In this document: piece by piece, positions 8,167 to 15,463 of the stretch
Layout: the number at the start of each line of letters is the position of its first letter
Numbering within the stretch: the first letter of the stretch is position 1
DNA from: Cognatishimia sp.
Lineage (GTDB): Bacteria; Pseudomonadota; Alphaproteobacteria; Rhodobacterales; Rhodobacteraceae
Direction of reading: 5' to 3'
Assembly: GCA_013215215.1 (NCBI GenBank)
Contig: JABSOU010000032.1
Span: forward strand, 4,347-39,629
DNA: 35,283 nucleotides
Translations under genes and position numbers: made by a program
Notes under the pieces: model-generated
What the model was told of the DNA's origin: nothing
Seen by the model: the letters and a program-made list of their open reading frames with translations, nothing else
Databases searched by the model: none

Positions 8167-8964
8167 TTACGCGGGTTTCAGATCCACGCTTGGTGCGAAA
8201 GCAATGAAGAAGGGATTCGCGAATCCGTCTTTGCCGTAGACCAGCGGGCTGTGGTCTTCATAGCGTACAACCTGCCCGCCCGCGCCGGCCAAGACCGCGT
8301 GACCCGCGGCCGTATCCCACTCCATCGTGCGACCAACGCGCGGGTAAAGATCGGCCTCGCCCGTTGCCACAAGACAGAATTTCAAAGACGAGCCCGCGCT
8401 TTTGCTGTCTTTGACCGCATATTTGTTGATGTAGTCATCAGTGGCCTGATCACGATGCGATTTGGACGCGACGATCATCAGCGCGTTATTGTCAGCCTCT
8501 GACACGTGGATCGCCCGGGTCTCGCCGATTGTGGTCAGATCAAAATCCCCAACCTCTTCGACCGCAGACCCATCGGCCAGGGTGAAGAACATCCTCGCGC
8601 GCGCGGGCGCAAAAACGACACCGCGCGTGGGCACGCCGTTTTCAACGTAAGCGATGTTCACGGTGAAATCGCCGCGACGGTTGATGAACTCTTTCGTTCC
8701 ATCCAGAGGATCGACGATCAGGAAGGTATCCACGTCCTGATCATGGCTGTCTGATTGCTCCTCAGTCACCAAAGCAACGTCGGGAAAAGCCGCCGTCAGC
8801 CCTGCGGAAATCAACGCATCTGCCGCCTGATCTGCGACGGTCACAGGGCTGTCGTCGGACTTGAGTTCTACGTCGAAATCGTCGGACTCATAGATCTCCA
8901 TGATCTTTGCACCGGCCTCAATCGCCAGTTTCCGCATAACTTCGGTCAATTTGTCGTAATTCAC
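8167..8964 (-). CDS. cysQ: 3'(2'),5'-bisphosphate nucleotidase CysQ
   Basis: This inositol-monophosphatase-fold enzyme hydrolyses PAP (adenosine 3',5'-bisphosphate) to AMP, clearing the inhibitory by-product of PAPS-dependent reactions. Metal-site motifs are visible: LVTEEQSDS, then IVDPLDGTKEFINRRGDF, and the C-terminal EWDTAAGHAVLAGAGG. I place the start at the GTG at 8964 (265 residues). GGAG lies 6 bases upstream and the resulting VNYDKLTEVMRKLA start matches family N-termini; the TTG at 8982 has no ribosome site. It ends 334 bases upstream of galU. Functionally it fits the nearby sulfotransferase, which would generate PAP, and also general sulfate assimilation. Confidence 0.93.
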   Translation of the reverse strand: MNYDKLTEVMRKLAIEAGAKIMEIYESDDFDVELKSDDSPVTVADQAADALISAGLTAAFPDVALVTEEQSDSHDQDVDTFLIVDPLDGTKEFINRRGDFTVNIAYVENGVPTRGVVFAPARARMFFTLADGSAVEEVGDFDLTTIGETRAIHVSEADNNALMIVASKSHRDQATDDYINKYAVKDSKSAGSSLKFCLVATGEADLYPRVGRTMEWDTAAGHAVLAGAGGQVVRYEDHSPLVYGKDGFANPFFIAFAPSVDLKPA

Positions 8965-9112
8965 TGCCTGCTCCAGCCTCAAGATTCGTTGAAGTTTTCG
9001 TTCGGTTTTCTTATGATGGCTTCACGACGGAACAGCAAGAAGTCCGCCACCGCCCGCGCGAAAATCGTCACGAAGATCGTCCGGCACCCGAGCAGAAAGG
9101 CTGACAGCAGGC

Positions 9113-9934
9113 ATGTTTGAGCAGTCAGGTCCAAGAACGACGTTGCAATCGGCAATCACAATTGCCGAGCTTGTGTATCATTCGATTGTTCGGATGGTGC
9201 GCAAAACCCACGGCAATGCGGTCATGTCGATCCTGCTGAATATGATGCAGGCGGCGATCTTTGTTCTGGCGTTTTTCTTTATGTTCTCGCTGCTGGGCCT
9301 GAAGGGCGCGGCGATCAGGGGTGATTTCCTCTTGTATATCATGTCGGGGATTTTCCTCTTCATGACCCACACCAAGACCATGGGCGCCGTGGTCGGCAGT
9401 GAGGGGCCAAGCTCTCCGATGATGAAACACGCGCCGATGAACACGGCGATTGCGATCCTGGCGGCGGCTTTGGGGACGCTTTACATCCAGATGCTCTCGC
9501 TGTTGGGGATCCTGTTTATCTACCACGTGGCCTTCACGCCGGTGGTGATCGAAGATCCGATGGGCGCGCTGGCGATGCTGATGCTGGCTTGGTTTACGGG
9601 CATGGGCGTGGGTTTGATCTTTTTGGCGATCAAGCCATGGTTCCCAACCTTTGTCAGCGTTCTGAATACGGTTTATGCGCGGGCCAATATGATCGCGTCG
9701 GGCAAGATGTTTGCGGCCAATACGCTGCCCAGCTTTATGCTCGCGATGTTTGACTGGAACCCGCTGTTTCACGCGATTGACCAGGCACGCGGCTATACGT
9801 TCATCAACTATGTGCCGCGCAATACCTCTGTGATGTACCCTCTGATTGTCGGATTGGTGCTTTTGATGATAGGCTTGATGGGAGAGTTTTATACCCGCCG
9901 GCAGGCGTCCCTCAGCTGGTCTTCGCGTAGATGA
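9113..9934 (+). CDS. ABC-2 type permease, KpsM-like polysaccharide exporter subunit
   Basis: This 273-residue inner-membrane protein has about six hydrophobic segments, with prominent ones near 38-62, 72-90, 116-145, 155-172 and 243-262. The overall pattern matches ABC-2 permeases that export capsular polysaccharide, O-antigen or teichoic acid (KpsM/Wzm type). Typical features include an amphipathic N-terminus before the first segment (IVRMVRKTHGNAVMSILLN), the cytoplasmic loop with PMMKHAPMNTA, and FDWNPLFHAIDQAR near the C-terminus. No partner ATPase (KpsT/Wzt) is in the window. It overlaps the SH3 gene by ATGA and is divergent from cysQ. Export of the glycan made by the adjacent cluster is plausible but unproven. 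Confidence 0.82.
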   Translation: MFEQSGPRTTLQSAITIAELVYHSIVRMVRKTHGNAVMSILLNMMQAAIFVLAFFFMFSLLGLKGAAIRGDFLLYIMSGIFLFMTHTKTMGAVVGSEGPSSPMMKHAPMNTAIAILAAALGTLYIQMLSLLGILFIYHVAFTPVVIEDPMGALAMLMLAWFTGMGVGLIFLAIKPWFPTFVSVLNTVYARANMIASGKMFAANTLPSFMLAMFDWNPLFHAIDQARGYTFINYVPRNTSVMYPLIVGLVLLMIGLMGEFYTRRQASLSWSSRR

Positions 9935-10557
9935 AACATGCCCTTGCAGTTCTGCTTCTTATCCCAAGCCTCGGTTGGGCCGATGGGCATCTGTCGCCTG
10001 ACGTGCCGAGCCTTGCTGATGTGACCGGCGTTGCCAGCAATGACAGCCTGAACGTGCGCATTGATCCCCATCACAGTACCGATATCTTGGGCACCTTGGA
10101 TCACAATGCCACGGGCGTCGAAGTCGTGGATCACTCGTCAGATGGGCGTTGGGCTTTGGTTAACAGTGGAGAAGCCAGCGGTTGGGTGCGCAATAAGTTT
10201 TTGACCCAGATGTCGGACGCGCCATGGCATGATTTTGAAACGCCACTGGCTTGTGTCGGCACAGAGCCCTTCTGGTTCTTTGGTCTGAGCGAAGGGGCGA
10301 GTGTGGCGATGTTTGAGGCCATCGATATTGCTCCGACAGCCTTTGCTGTGGACTGGACGAGCGGTTTGGTTGCCCGGCCCACGCGGGAAATCGGACTGGG
10401 TGCGGGCAGTTCTGACGCGGGCTTTTCTGCTTTGATCGAAGAAGGGGCCTGTAGCGACGGCATGTCGGATCGCAGCTTTGCCCTGACGGTGCGCCTTTTC
10501 ATTCATCAGGATGGCGCGACGGCCGGATATGGCGGCTGCTGCTCCCTGGATCCCTAA
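9931..10557 (+). CDS. Periplasmic SH3-domain protein
   Basis: This 208-residue protein has a signal peptide (MKHALAVLLLIPSLGWADG, cut near residue 17-19). A bacterial SH3 domain follows at about 28-92: VASNDSLNVRIDPHHSTDIL, then DGRWALVNSGEASGWVRNKFL. The C-terminal part (about 100-208) starts CVGTEPFWFF and ends with a Cys-Cys motif (GYGGCCSLDP). This resembles the COG3650-type domain found in secreted alphaproteobacterial proteins. SH3b domains often bind peptidoglycan or peptides, but the role here is unknown. The ATGA overlap with the permease suggests coupled translation and perhaps a role in the same envelope process. Confidence 0.75.
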   Translation: MKHALAVLLLIPSLGWADGHLSPDVPSLADVTGVASNDSLNVRIDPHHSTDILGTLDHNATGVEVVDHSSDGRWALVNSGEASGWVRNKFLTQMSDAPWHDFETPLACVGTEPFWFFGLSEGASVAMFEAIDIAPTAFAVDWTSGLVARPTREIGLGAGSSDAGFSALIEEGACSDGMSDRSFALTVRLFIHQDGATAGYGGCCSLDP

Positions 10558-10561
10558 CGAA

Positions 10562-10607
10562 CGGATTTTTTAAAAAAATCCGAAGTCTTTTTCTTTCAAA
10601 GAAAAAG
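10562..10607. terminator. Double AT-rich palindrome, bidirectional terminator
   Basis: Two adjacent inverted repeats lie between convergent genes. CGGATTTTTT/AAAAAATCCG (10562-10582, single central A) is followed by CTTTTTCTTT/AAAGAAAAAG (10587-10607, single central C). The T-runs on both strands suit termination of the SH3 gene (+) and of alkB (-), which ends 2 bases away. I recall near-identical elements at many Roseobacter-group gene ends, but could not check this. Confidence 0.7.
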
Positions 10608-10608
10608 C

Positions 10609-11220
10609 CTACTCCACCGCACGCAATGTCAAATTGATGCGTCCGCCTTTCGGCAAGAGCGTCGACGAGCCAAAGCGGATCTTATCCACGCCGTGATAAG
10701 CTAGCCTCGCCGCACCGCCCATGACAACCACATCACCAGATTTCAGCCAAAGCGACTCAGTCGAGCCACCACGCTCGACAGATCCCATACGAAACAGAGC
10801 CTCATCCCCCAAGGACACTGACACAACCGGCCAGTCAAAATTGCCTTCATCCTTGTCCTGATGCATGCCCATCTTGGCACCTTCGCCATAGAAATTGACC
10901 AAACAACAATCCGGCGCCCGCGAAACGCCCGACACCGCCTCCCATATCGCCAAGACAGAGGCGGGGATCGGTGGCCAGTCCATCCCATCCGGATGTTGCG
11001 CCTGATATCGATAGCCCGACCGGTCCGTCACCCAGCCCAAAGCGCCCCCCGAGGTCATTTTGACCGACATTTTTCGCCCACCTGGCGTGACCGGCGCGAA
11101 CATCGGTGCAACCTCAGCAATGGAGCGAATATCCGCGACCAATTCCTCTTGCTCGGACCTCGACAAAAGCTCTTGAAACACGTCAAAACCGCGAATCTTG
11201 AGCGGTGTGGCCATGTTCAT
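10609..11220 (-). CDS. alkB: DNA oxidative demethylase AlkB
   Basis: This 203-residue Fe(II)/2-oxoglutarate dioxygenase repairs 1-methyladenine and 3-methylcytosine lesions in DNA. The iron ligands are His120 and Asp122 (MGMHQDKDE) and His176 (ARLAYHGVDK). The 2-oxoglutarate-binding arginine signature is RINLTLR, residues 194-200. The nucleotide-recognition lid includes MSVKMTSGGALGWVTDRSGY (51-70), close to the E. coli enzyme. The first ATG at 11220 has GAGG about 8 bases upstream, while the ATG two codons later is an alternative. No ada gene is adjacent. The family call is firm. Confidence 0.94.
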   Translation of the reverse strand: MNMATPLKIRGFDVFQELLSRSEQEELVADIRSIAEVAPMFAPVTPGGRKMSVKMTSGGALGWVTDRSGYRYQAQHPDGMDWPPIPASVLAIWEAVSGVSRAPDCCLVNFYGEGAKMGMHQDKDEGNFDWPVVSVSLGDEALFRMGSVERGGSTESLWLKSGDVVVMGGAARLAYHGVDKIRFGSSTLLPKGGRINLTLRAVE

Positions 11221-11285
11221 TCGTATATCCTCACATTCGCCCCTAAGATTCCTGCAAAAATTGGCTTTTAAGCCCCAATCTCACG

Positions 11286-11317
11286 CTTGCAGCACCCATT
11301 TCGCATCCCTATATACG
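11286..11317 (+). promoter_or_regulatory. RpoH (sigma-32) type heat-shock promoter of dnaK
   Basis: CTTGCAG (11286-11292), a 14-base spacer, then CCCTATAT (11307-11314) closely fits the heat-shock consensus CTTGAAA-N13-15-CCCCATNT, with the TAT variant common in alphaproteobacteria. The transcript would start near 11322, about 100 bases before dnaK. No CIRCE inverted repeat was seen, so control by RpoH rather than HrcA is inferred. Confidence 0.65.
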
Positions 11318-11421
11318 CTCCGAAGCGTGTTGGCTAAACGGCCAAACGCAGCAGGATCGGGGCGAGATGCCAAAACGGGTCTTCGCGCCGTAACATCGCC
11401 TTAAGTTAGAAGGGATTTGAC

Positions 11422-13338
11422 ATGGGTAAAGTAATTGGGATTGACCTCGGGACCACAAACTCCTGTGTGGCAATCATGGACGGCTCTCAGCCACGCGTGA
11501 TCGAAAACGCCGAAGGCGATCGCACCACGCCATCTATCGTAGCATTCACCGACGACGAACGTCTGGTCGGTCAGCCGGCAAAACGCCAGGCGGTCACAAA
11601 CCCAGACAACACCGTTTTCGGTGTGAAACGTCTGATCGGGCGTCGCTTTGACGATCCAGCTGTTGAGAAAGACAAAAAGATGGTGCCATTTGCCATCGTC
11701 AACGGCGGCAATGGCGACGCATGGGTGGAAGCTCAGGGCGAAAAATATTCCCCATCTCAGATCTCTGCCTTCACTCTGGGCAAGATGAAGGAAACTGCCG
11801 AAGCCTACCTCGGCGAAGACGTGACCCAAGCGGTCATCACCGTTCCAGCCTACTTCAACGACGCACAGCGTCAGGCGACCAAAGACGCGGGTAAAATCGC
11901 AGGTCTCGAAGTTCTGCGGATCATCAACGAACCAACCGCAGCCGCGCTGGCCTATGGTCTGGACAAAGAAGAGAGCCAAACCATCGCGGTCTATGACCTT
12001 GGTGGCGGCACCTTCGACGTGACCATTCTGGAAATCGACGACGGCCTGTTCGAAGTGAAATCCACCAACGGTGACACGTTCCTCGGTGGTGAAGATTTCG
12101 ACATGCGCATCGTGAACTACCTCGCGGATGAGTTCAAAAAAGAGCATGGCGTCGATCTGTCCAAAGACAAAATGGCCCTGCAGCGTCTGAAAGAAGCCGC
12201 CGAGAAAGCGAAGAAAGAGCTGTCTTCGACCACCCAAACCGAGATCAACCAGCCGTTTATCTCGATGGGCAAAGACGGCGCGCCTCTGCACATGGTTATG
12301 AAACTGACCCGTGCAAAGCTTGAGTCTCTGGTGTCTGACCTGATCAAGAACTCTCTGAAGCCATGCGGCGCAGCGCTGAAAGACGCGGGTCTCTCTGCAT
12401 CTGACATCGACGAAGTGGTTCTGGTTGGCGGTATGACCCGTATGCCAAAGGTCATCGAAGAGGTGACCAAGTTCTTTGGCAAAGAGCCTCATAAAGGTGT
12501 GAACCCTGACGAAGTTGTGGCCATGGGTGCCGCAATCCAGGCCGGTGTTCTGCAAGGCGACGTGAAAGACGTTGTTCTTCTGGACGTGACACCTCTGTCC
12601 CTGGGTATCGAAACCCTCGGCGGCGTCTTCACCCGTCTGATCGACCGCAACACCACAATCCCGACCAAAAAGTCTCAGGTCTTCTCGACCGCCGAAGACA
12701 ACCAGAACGCCGTGACATTGCGTGTGTTCCAGGGTGAGCGTGAAATGGCGGCTGACAACAAGATCCTCGGTCAGTTCAACCTCGAGGACATCCCTCCGGC
12801 GCCACGTGGCATGCCACAGATCGAAGTGACCTTTGACATCGACGCAAACGGCATCGTCTCTGTTGGCGCCAAAGACAAAGGCACCGGCAAAGAGCAGTCC
12901 ATCACCATCCAGGCCTCTGGCGGTCTGTCTGATGAGGACATCGAAGCGATGGTCAAAGACGCCGAGGACAACGCCGAGGCGGATAAAGAGCGCAAAGAGC
13001 TCATCGAAGCGCGCAACCAAGCGGAAAGCCTCATCCACTCGACTGAAAAGTCCATGGAAGAGCATGCCGACAAGGTTGACCCAACCACCATCGAAGCCAT
13101 CGAACTGGCCATCGCGGCTCTGAAGGACGATCTTGAGGACGAGAAAGCTTCTGCTGAGAAGATCAAGTCCGGTGTTCAGAACGTGACTGAAGCCGCGATG
13201 AAGCTTGGCGAAGCGATCTACAAAGCCTCCCAAGAGGCAGCCGAGGGCGAAGCAGCGCCAGCGGATGCGGATATGGGCGCGGGCGATGATGACATCGTGG
13301 ACGCGGACTTCGAAGATCTGGACGGCGACAAGCGCTAA
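11422..13338 (+). CDS. dnaK: Molecular chaperone DnaK (Hsp70)
   Basis: This 638-residue ATP-dependent chaperone binds exposed hydrophobic stretches of unfolded proteins and works with DnaJ and GrpE. It has all three Hsp70 signatures: [17 protein letters not shown] at the start, [14 protein letters not shown] (about 192-205) and [17 protein letters not shown] (about 333-349). The substrate-binding domain starts after the linker [15 protein letters not shown] (about 388-402), followed by the helical lid. The acidic tail ends [12 protein letters not shown]. The ribosome site AGAAGGGA precedes the ATG by 6 bases. dnaJ follows after 77 bases containing a stem-loop, the usual order. Length and sequence are normal for the family. 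Confidence 0.98.
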   Translation: MGKVIGIDLGTTNSCVAIMDGSQPRVIENAEGDRTTPSIVAFTDDERLVGQPAKRQAVTNPDNTVFGVKRLIGRRFDDPAVEKDKKMVPFAIVNGGNGDAWVEAQGEKYSPSQISAFTLGKMKETAEAYLGEDVTQAVITVPAYFNDAQRQATKDAGKIAGLEVLRIINEPTAAALAYGLDKEESQTIAVYDLGGGTFDVTILEIDDGLFEVKSTNGDTFLGGEDFDMRIVNYLADEFKKEHGVDLSKDKMALQRLKEAAEKAKKELSSTTQTEINQPFISMGKDGAPLHMVMKLTRAKLESLVSDLIKNSLKPCGAALKDAGLSASDIDEVVLVGGMTRMPKVIEEVTKFFGKEPHKGVNPDEVVAMGAAIQAGVLQGDVKDVVLLDVTPLSLGIETLGGVFTRLIDRNTTIPTKKSQVFSTAEDNQNAVTLRVFQGEREMAADNKILGQFNLEDIPPAPRGMPQIEVTFDIDANGIVSVGAKDKGTGKEQSITIQASGGLSDEDIEAMVKDAEDNAEADKERKELIEARNQAESLIHSTEKSMEEHADKVDPTTIEAIELAIAALKDDLEDEKASAEKIKSGVQNVTEAAMKLGEAIYKASQEAAEGEAAPADADMGAGDDDIVDADFEDLDGDKR

Positions 13339-13362
13339 GCGCGACGTCGGACCCTGATTGAT

Positions 13363-13387
13363 GGGCCGGTCCTCATCGGATCGGCCC
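13363..13387 (+). promoter_or_regulatory. Intercistronic stem-loop between dnaK and dnaJ
   Basis: GGGCCGGTCC (13363-13372) pairs with GGATCGGCCC (13378-13387) across a TCATC loop, giving a 10-bp stem with one G-U pair. It is followed by TTATCATT, which is not a clean U-run. It may be a partial terminator or mRNA stabiliser that keeps dnaJ expression below dnaK. Confidence 0.55.
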
Positions 13388-13415
13388 TTATCATTCCGGC
13401 GATGAGGAGCAACCT

Positions 13416-14564
13416 ATGGCAAAACGCGACTTTTATGACGTGCTTGGTGTCGGCAAAGGGGCCTCTGCGGATGAAATCAAGAAAGCCTATCGCAAGAAGG
13501 CTAAAGAATATCATCCGGATCGCAACGCCGACAATGCTGAGGCCGCTGAGGTCAAGTTCAAGGAAGCCAACGAAGCCTACGAGATCCTGAAAGACGCTGA
13601 AAAGAAAGCTGCCTACGACCGCTATGGTCACGCAGCGTTCGAAGGCGGAATGGGCGGCGGCGGACGTGGCGGACACCCGGGCCAGGGCGATTTCGCGAGC
13701 GCGTTTTCGGACGTTTTTGACGACCTTTTCGGCGACTTTATGGGCGGCGGAGGCCGTGGCGGCGGACGCCAACGCGCCGCACGCGGCTCTGACCTGCGCT
13801 ATAACCTGCGCGTGACCTTGGAAGAAGCCTATTCCGGGCTTCAGAAAAGCATTCAGGTGCCTGCGTCCGTCAGCTGTGGTGCATGCAACGGAACCGGTGC
13901 TGAGGGCGGTGCAGAGCCAACAACATGTCCAACCTGTTCGGGCATGGGCAAGGTCCGCGCGCAGCAGGGTTTCTTTACGGTGGAACGCACCTGTCCGACC
14001 TGTTCCGGTCTGGGCAAGATTATCCAGAACCCTTGTAAGGTCTGCGGTGGCGCGGGACGGGTTGAGAAAGACCGCTCGCTGTCCGTCAATATCCCGTCCG
14101 GCGTTGAAACCGGCACGCGGATCCGTTTGGCCGGTGAAGGCGAAGCGGGCATGCGCGGCGGGCCGAATGGCGACCTCTATATCTTTATCGATGTGGCCAA
14201 ACACGAGATCTTTGAACGCGATGGCGTGAACCTGTTCTGTCGTGTGCCTGTATCGATGGCGAGCGCAGCACTGGGCGGCGACATCGAAGTACCGACGATT
14301 GACGGTGGCCGCAGCCGTGTGAAAATCCCAGCAGGAAGCCAGTCTGGGCGTCAGATGCGACTGCGGTCTAAAGGTATGCCAGCGCTGCGTGGTGCGGGCC
14401 AAGGTGATATGTTCATCGAGATCGCCGTGGAAACGCCGGTCAATCTGACCAGCCGCCAGAAAGAGCTCTTGCGAGAGTTCGAACAGGAGTCCAAGGAAAA
14501 CAACCCCGAGAACGACAGTTTCTTTAAGTCGGTCAAAGGGTTCTGGGACTCGATGAAAGGTTAG
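13416..14564 (+). CDS. dnaJ: Co-chaperone DnaJ (Hsp40)
   Basis: This 382-residue type I J-protein stimulates DnaK ATPase and delivers unfolded substrates. The J domain (about 1-70) contains the essential HPD (EYHPDRNAD). A Gly/Phe-rich stretch (about 75-120) follows. The zinc-binding domain has four CxxCxGxG repeats: [24 protein letters not shown] and CKVCGGAG. The C-terminal substrate-binding region ends in [12 protein letters not shown]. The start is preceded by GAGGAG with a 6-base spacer. The gene lies directly downstream of dnaK and should share its heat-shock promoter. A strong terminator follows. Confidence 0.97.
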   Translation: MAKRDFYDVLGVGKGASADEIKKAYRKKAKEYHPDRNADNAEAAEVKFKEANEAYEILKDAEKKAAYDRYGHAAFEGGMGGGGRGGHPGQGDFASAFSDVFDDLFGDFMGGGGRGGGRQRAARGSDLRYNLRVTLEEAYSGLQKSIQVPASVSCGACNGTGAEGGAEPTTCPTCSGMGKVRAQQGFFTVERTCPTCSGLGKIIQNPCKVCGGAGRVEKDRSLSVNIPSGVETGTRIRLAGEGEAGMRGGPNGDLYIFIDVAKHEIFERDGVNLFCRVPVSMASAALGGDIEVPTIDGGRSRVKIPAGSQSGRQMRLRSKGMPALRGAGQGDMFIEIAVETPVNLTSRQKELLREFEQESKENNPENDSFFKSVKGFWDSMKG

Positions 14565-14569
14565 TGAAG

Positions 14570-14596
14570 CGGGGCCTCTGGGCCCCGTTTTCTTTT
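14570..14596 (+). terminator. Rho-independent terminator of dnaK-dnaJ
   Basis: The stem CGGGGCC/GGCCCCG (14570-14576 and 14581-14587) with a TCTG loop is followed by TTTTCTTTT. It begins 6 bases after the dnaJ stop. Confidence 0.85.
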
Positions 14597-14597
14597 A

Positions 14598-14656
14598 GGG
14601 CTTTGCCCCCTTGGCTACGCCAATTCCCCCAGGATATTTGCGGCAAGAGAAAAGCC
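14598..14656 (+). repeat. Putative Rhodobacteraceae intergenic repeat element
   Basis: The spacer after the dnaJ terminator contains GGGCTTTGCCC, then ATTCCCCCAGGATATTTG and an AAGAGAAAA tail. I recall this arrangement (GGGCTTTGCCCC ... CCCCAGGATATTT ... AAGA-type tail) recurring in many roseobacter and Rhodobacter intergenic regions. Only one copy is in the window, so repetition could not be shown here. Confidence 0.4.
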
Positions 14657-14698
14657 GTTCAGCTTTGATTAACCAAGCTGGGGCAGAGTTGGGTCGTA

Positions 14699-15463
14699 AT
14701 GTCCAATCTTGGTTTCTCAGATGTTTCTATGCCCTTGTTTCAGGGCGACGAGGCTAGGCCTGCGCCTTTGCCCAATGGACAGATGCCATCCTATATTCGT
14801 GATCATCGGAAGCGGTTGCGTGAGCGGTTTATGGCGGCTGGCGGGGATGCGTTGCCGGACTATGAGTTGCTAGAACTGTTGCTGTTTCGCGCCATTCCGC
14901 GTCAGGACGTGAAGCCTTTGGCGCGACGGCTGCTCGAGGTCTTTGGGTCTTACAACGGAGTCTTGTCCGCGCCGGTTGCGCGTTTGGGCGAAGTGAAGGG
15001 TGTTGGGGCTACGGTGATTTGCGAGCTTAAGCTGGTTGAGGCTGCGGCGCATCGTCTGGCGCGCTCTAAGGTCATGCAACGGCGTATTCTCAGCAGTTGG
15101 GATGCCTTGCTCGATTATTGTCAGACGACCATGGCGCATCGAGATATTGAACAGTTCCGCATTCTGTTTCTGGACACGAAAAACACGCTGATTGCGGATG
15201 AAGAACAGGCGCGCGGGACGGTAAATCATGTGCCGGTCTATCCGCGTGAGGTGGTGAAGCGGGCTTTGGAGCTGAATTCGACGGCATTGATTTTGATTCA
15301 CAATCACCCTTCCGGCGATCCGACCCCCAGTCAGGCGGATATTGAGATCACGGAACAGATCCGAGAATCCTGCAAAGTCATGGGGATCAAGCTGCACGAC
15401 CATCTGGTGATCGGCAAGTCACGCAAGCTGAGCTTTCGAACGGCTGGGTTGCTGTTTGACTAG
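14699..15463 (+). CDS. radC: RadC-family JAB/MPN domain protein
   Basis: This 254-residue protein has an N-terminal helix-hairpin-helix-like region (about 45-110, with LPDYELLELLLFRAIPRQD and GEVKGVGA) and a C-terminal JAB1/MPN metalloprotease-like domain. The JAMM zinc motif is complete: His201, His203 and Asp214 in HNHPSGDPTPSQAD. Despite the name, the family's role in recombination repair is doubtful and its biochemical function is unsettled. The start is uncertain, since no strong ribosome site precedes 14699 and later ATG codons exist. The stop overlaps the stop of the convergent gene within the palindrome CTAG (15460-15463). Confidence 0.92.
   Translation: MSNLGFSDVSMPLFQGDEARPAPLPNGQMPSYIRDHRKRLRERFMAAGGDALPDYELLELLLFRAIPRQDVKPLARRLLEVFGSYNGVLSAPVARLGEVKGVGATVICELKLVEAAAHRLARSKVMQRRILSSWDALLDYCQTTMAHRDIEQFRILFLDTKNTLIADEEQARGTVNHVPVYPREVVKRALELNSTALILIHNHPSGDPTPSQADIEITEQIRESCKVMGIKLHDHLVIGKSRKLSFRTAGLLFD

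Noticed and set aside
11401..13233. Long minus-strand open frame of 610 codons opposite dnaK
   Set aside because: It is the antisense shadow of dnaK, whose plus-strand product is unmistakable; codon bias of the real gene keeps the opposite frame open.
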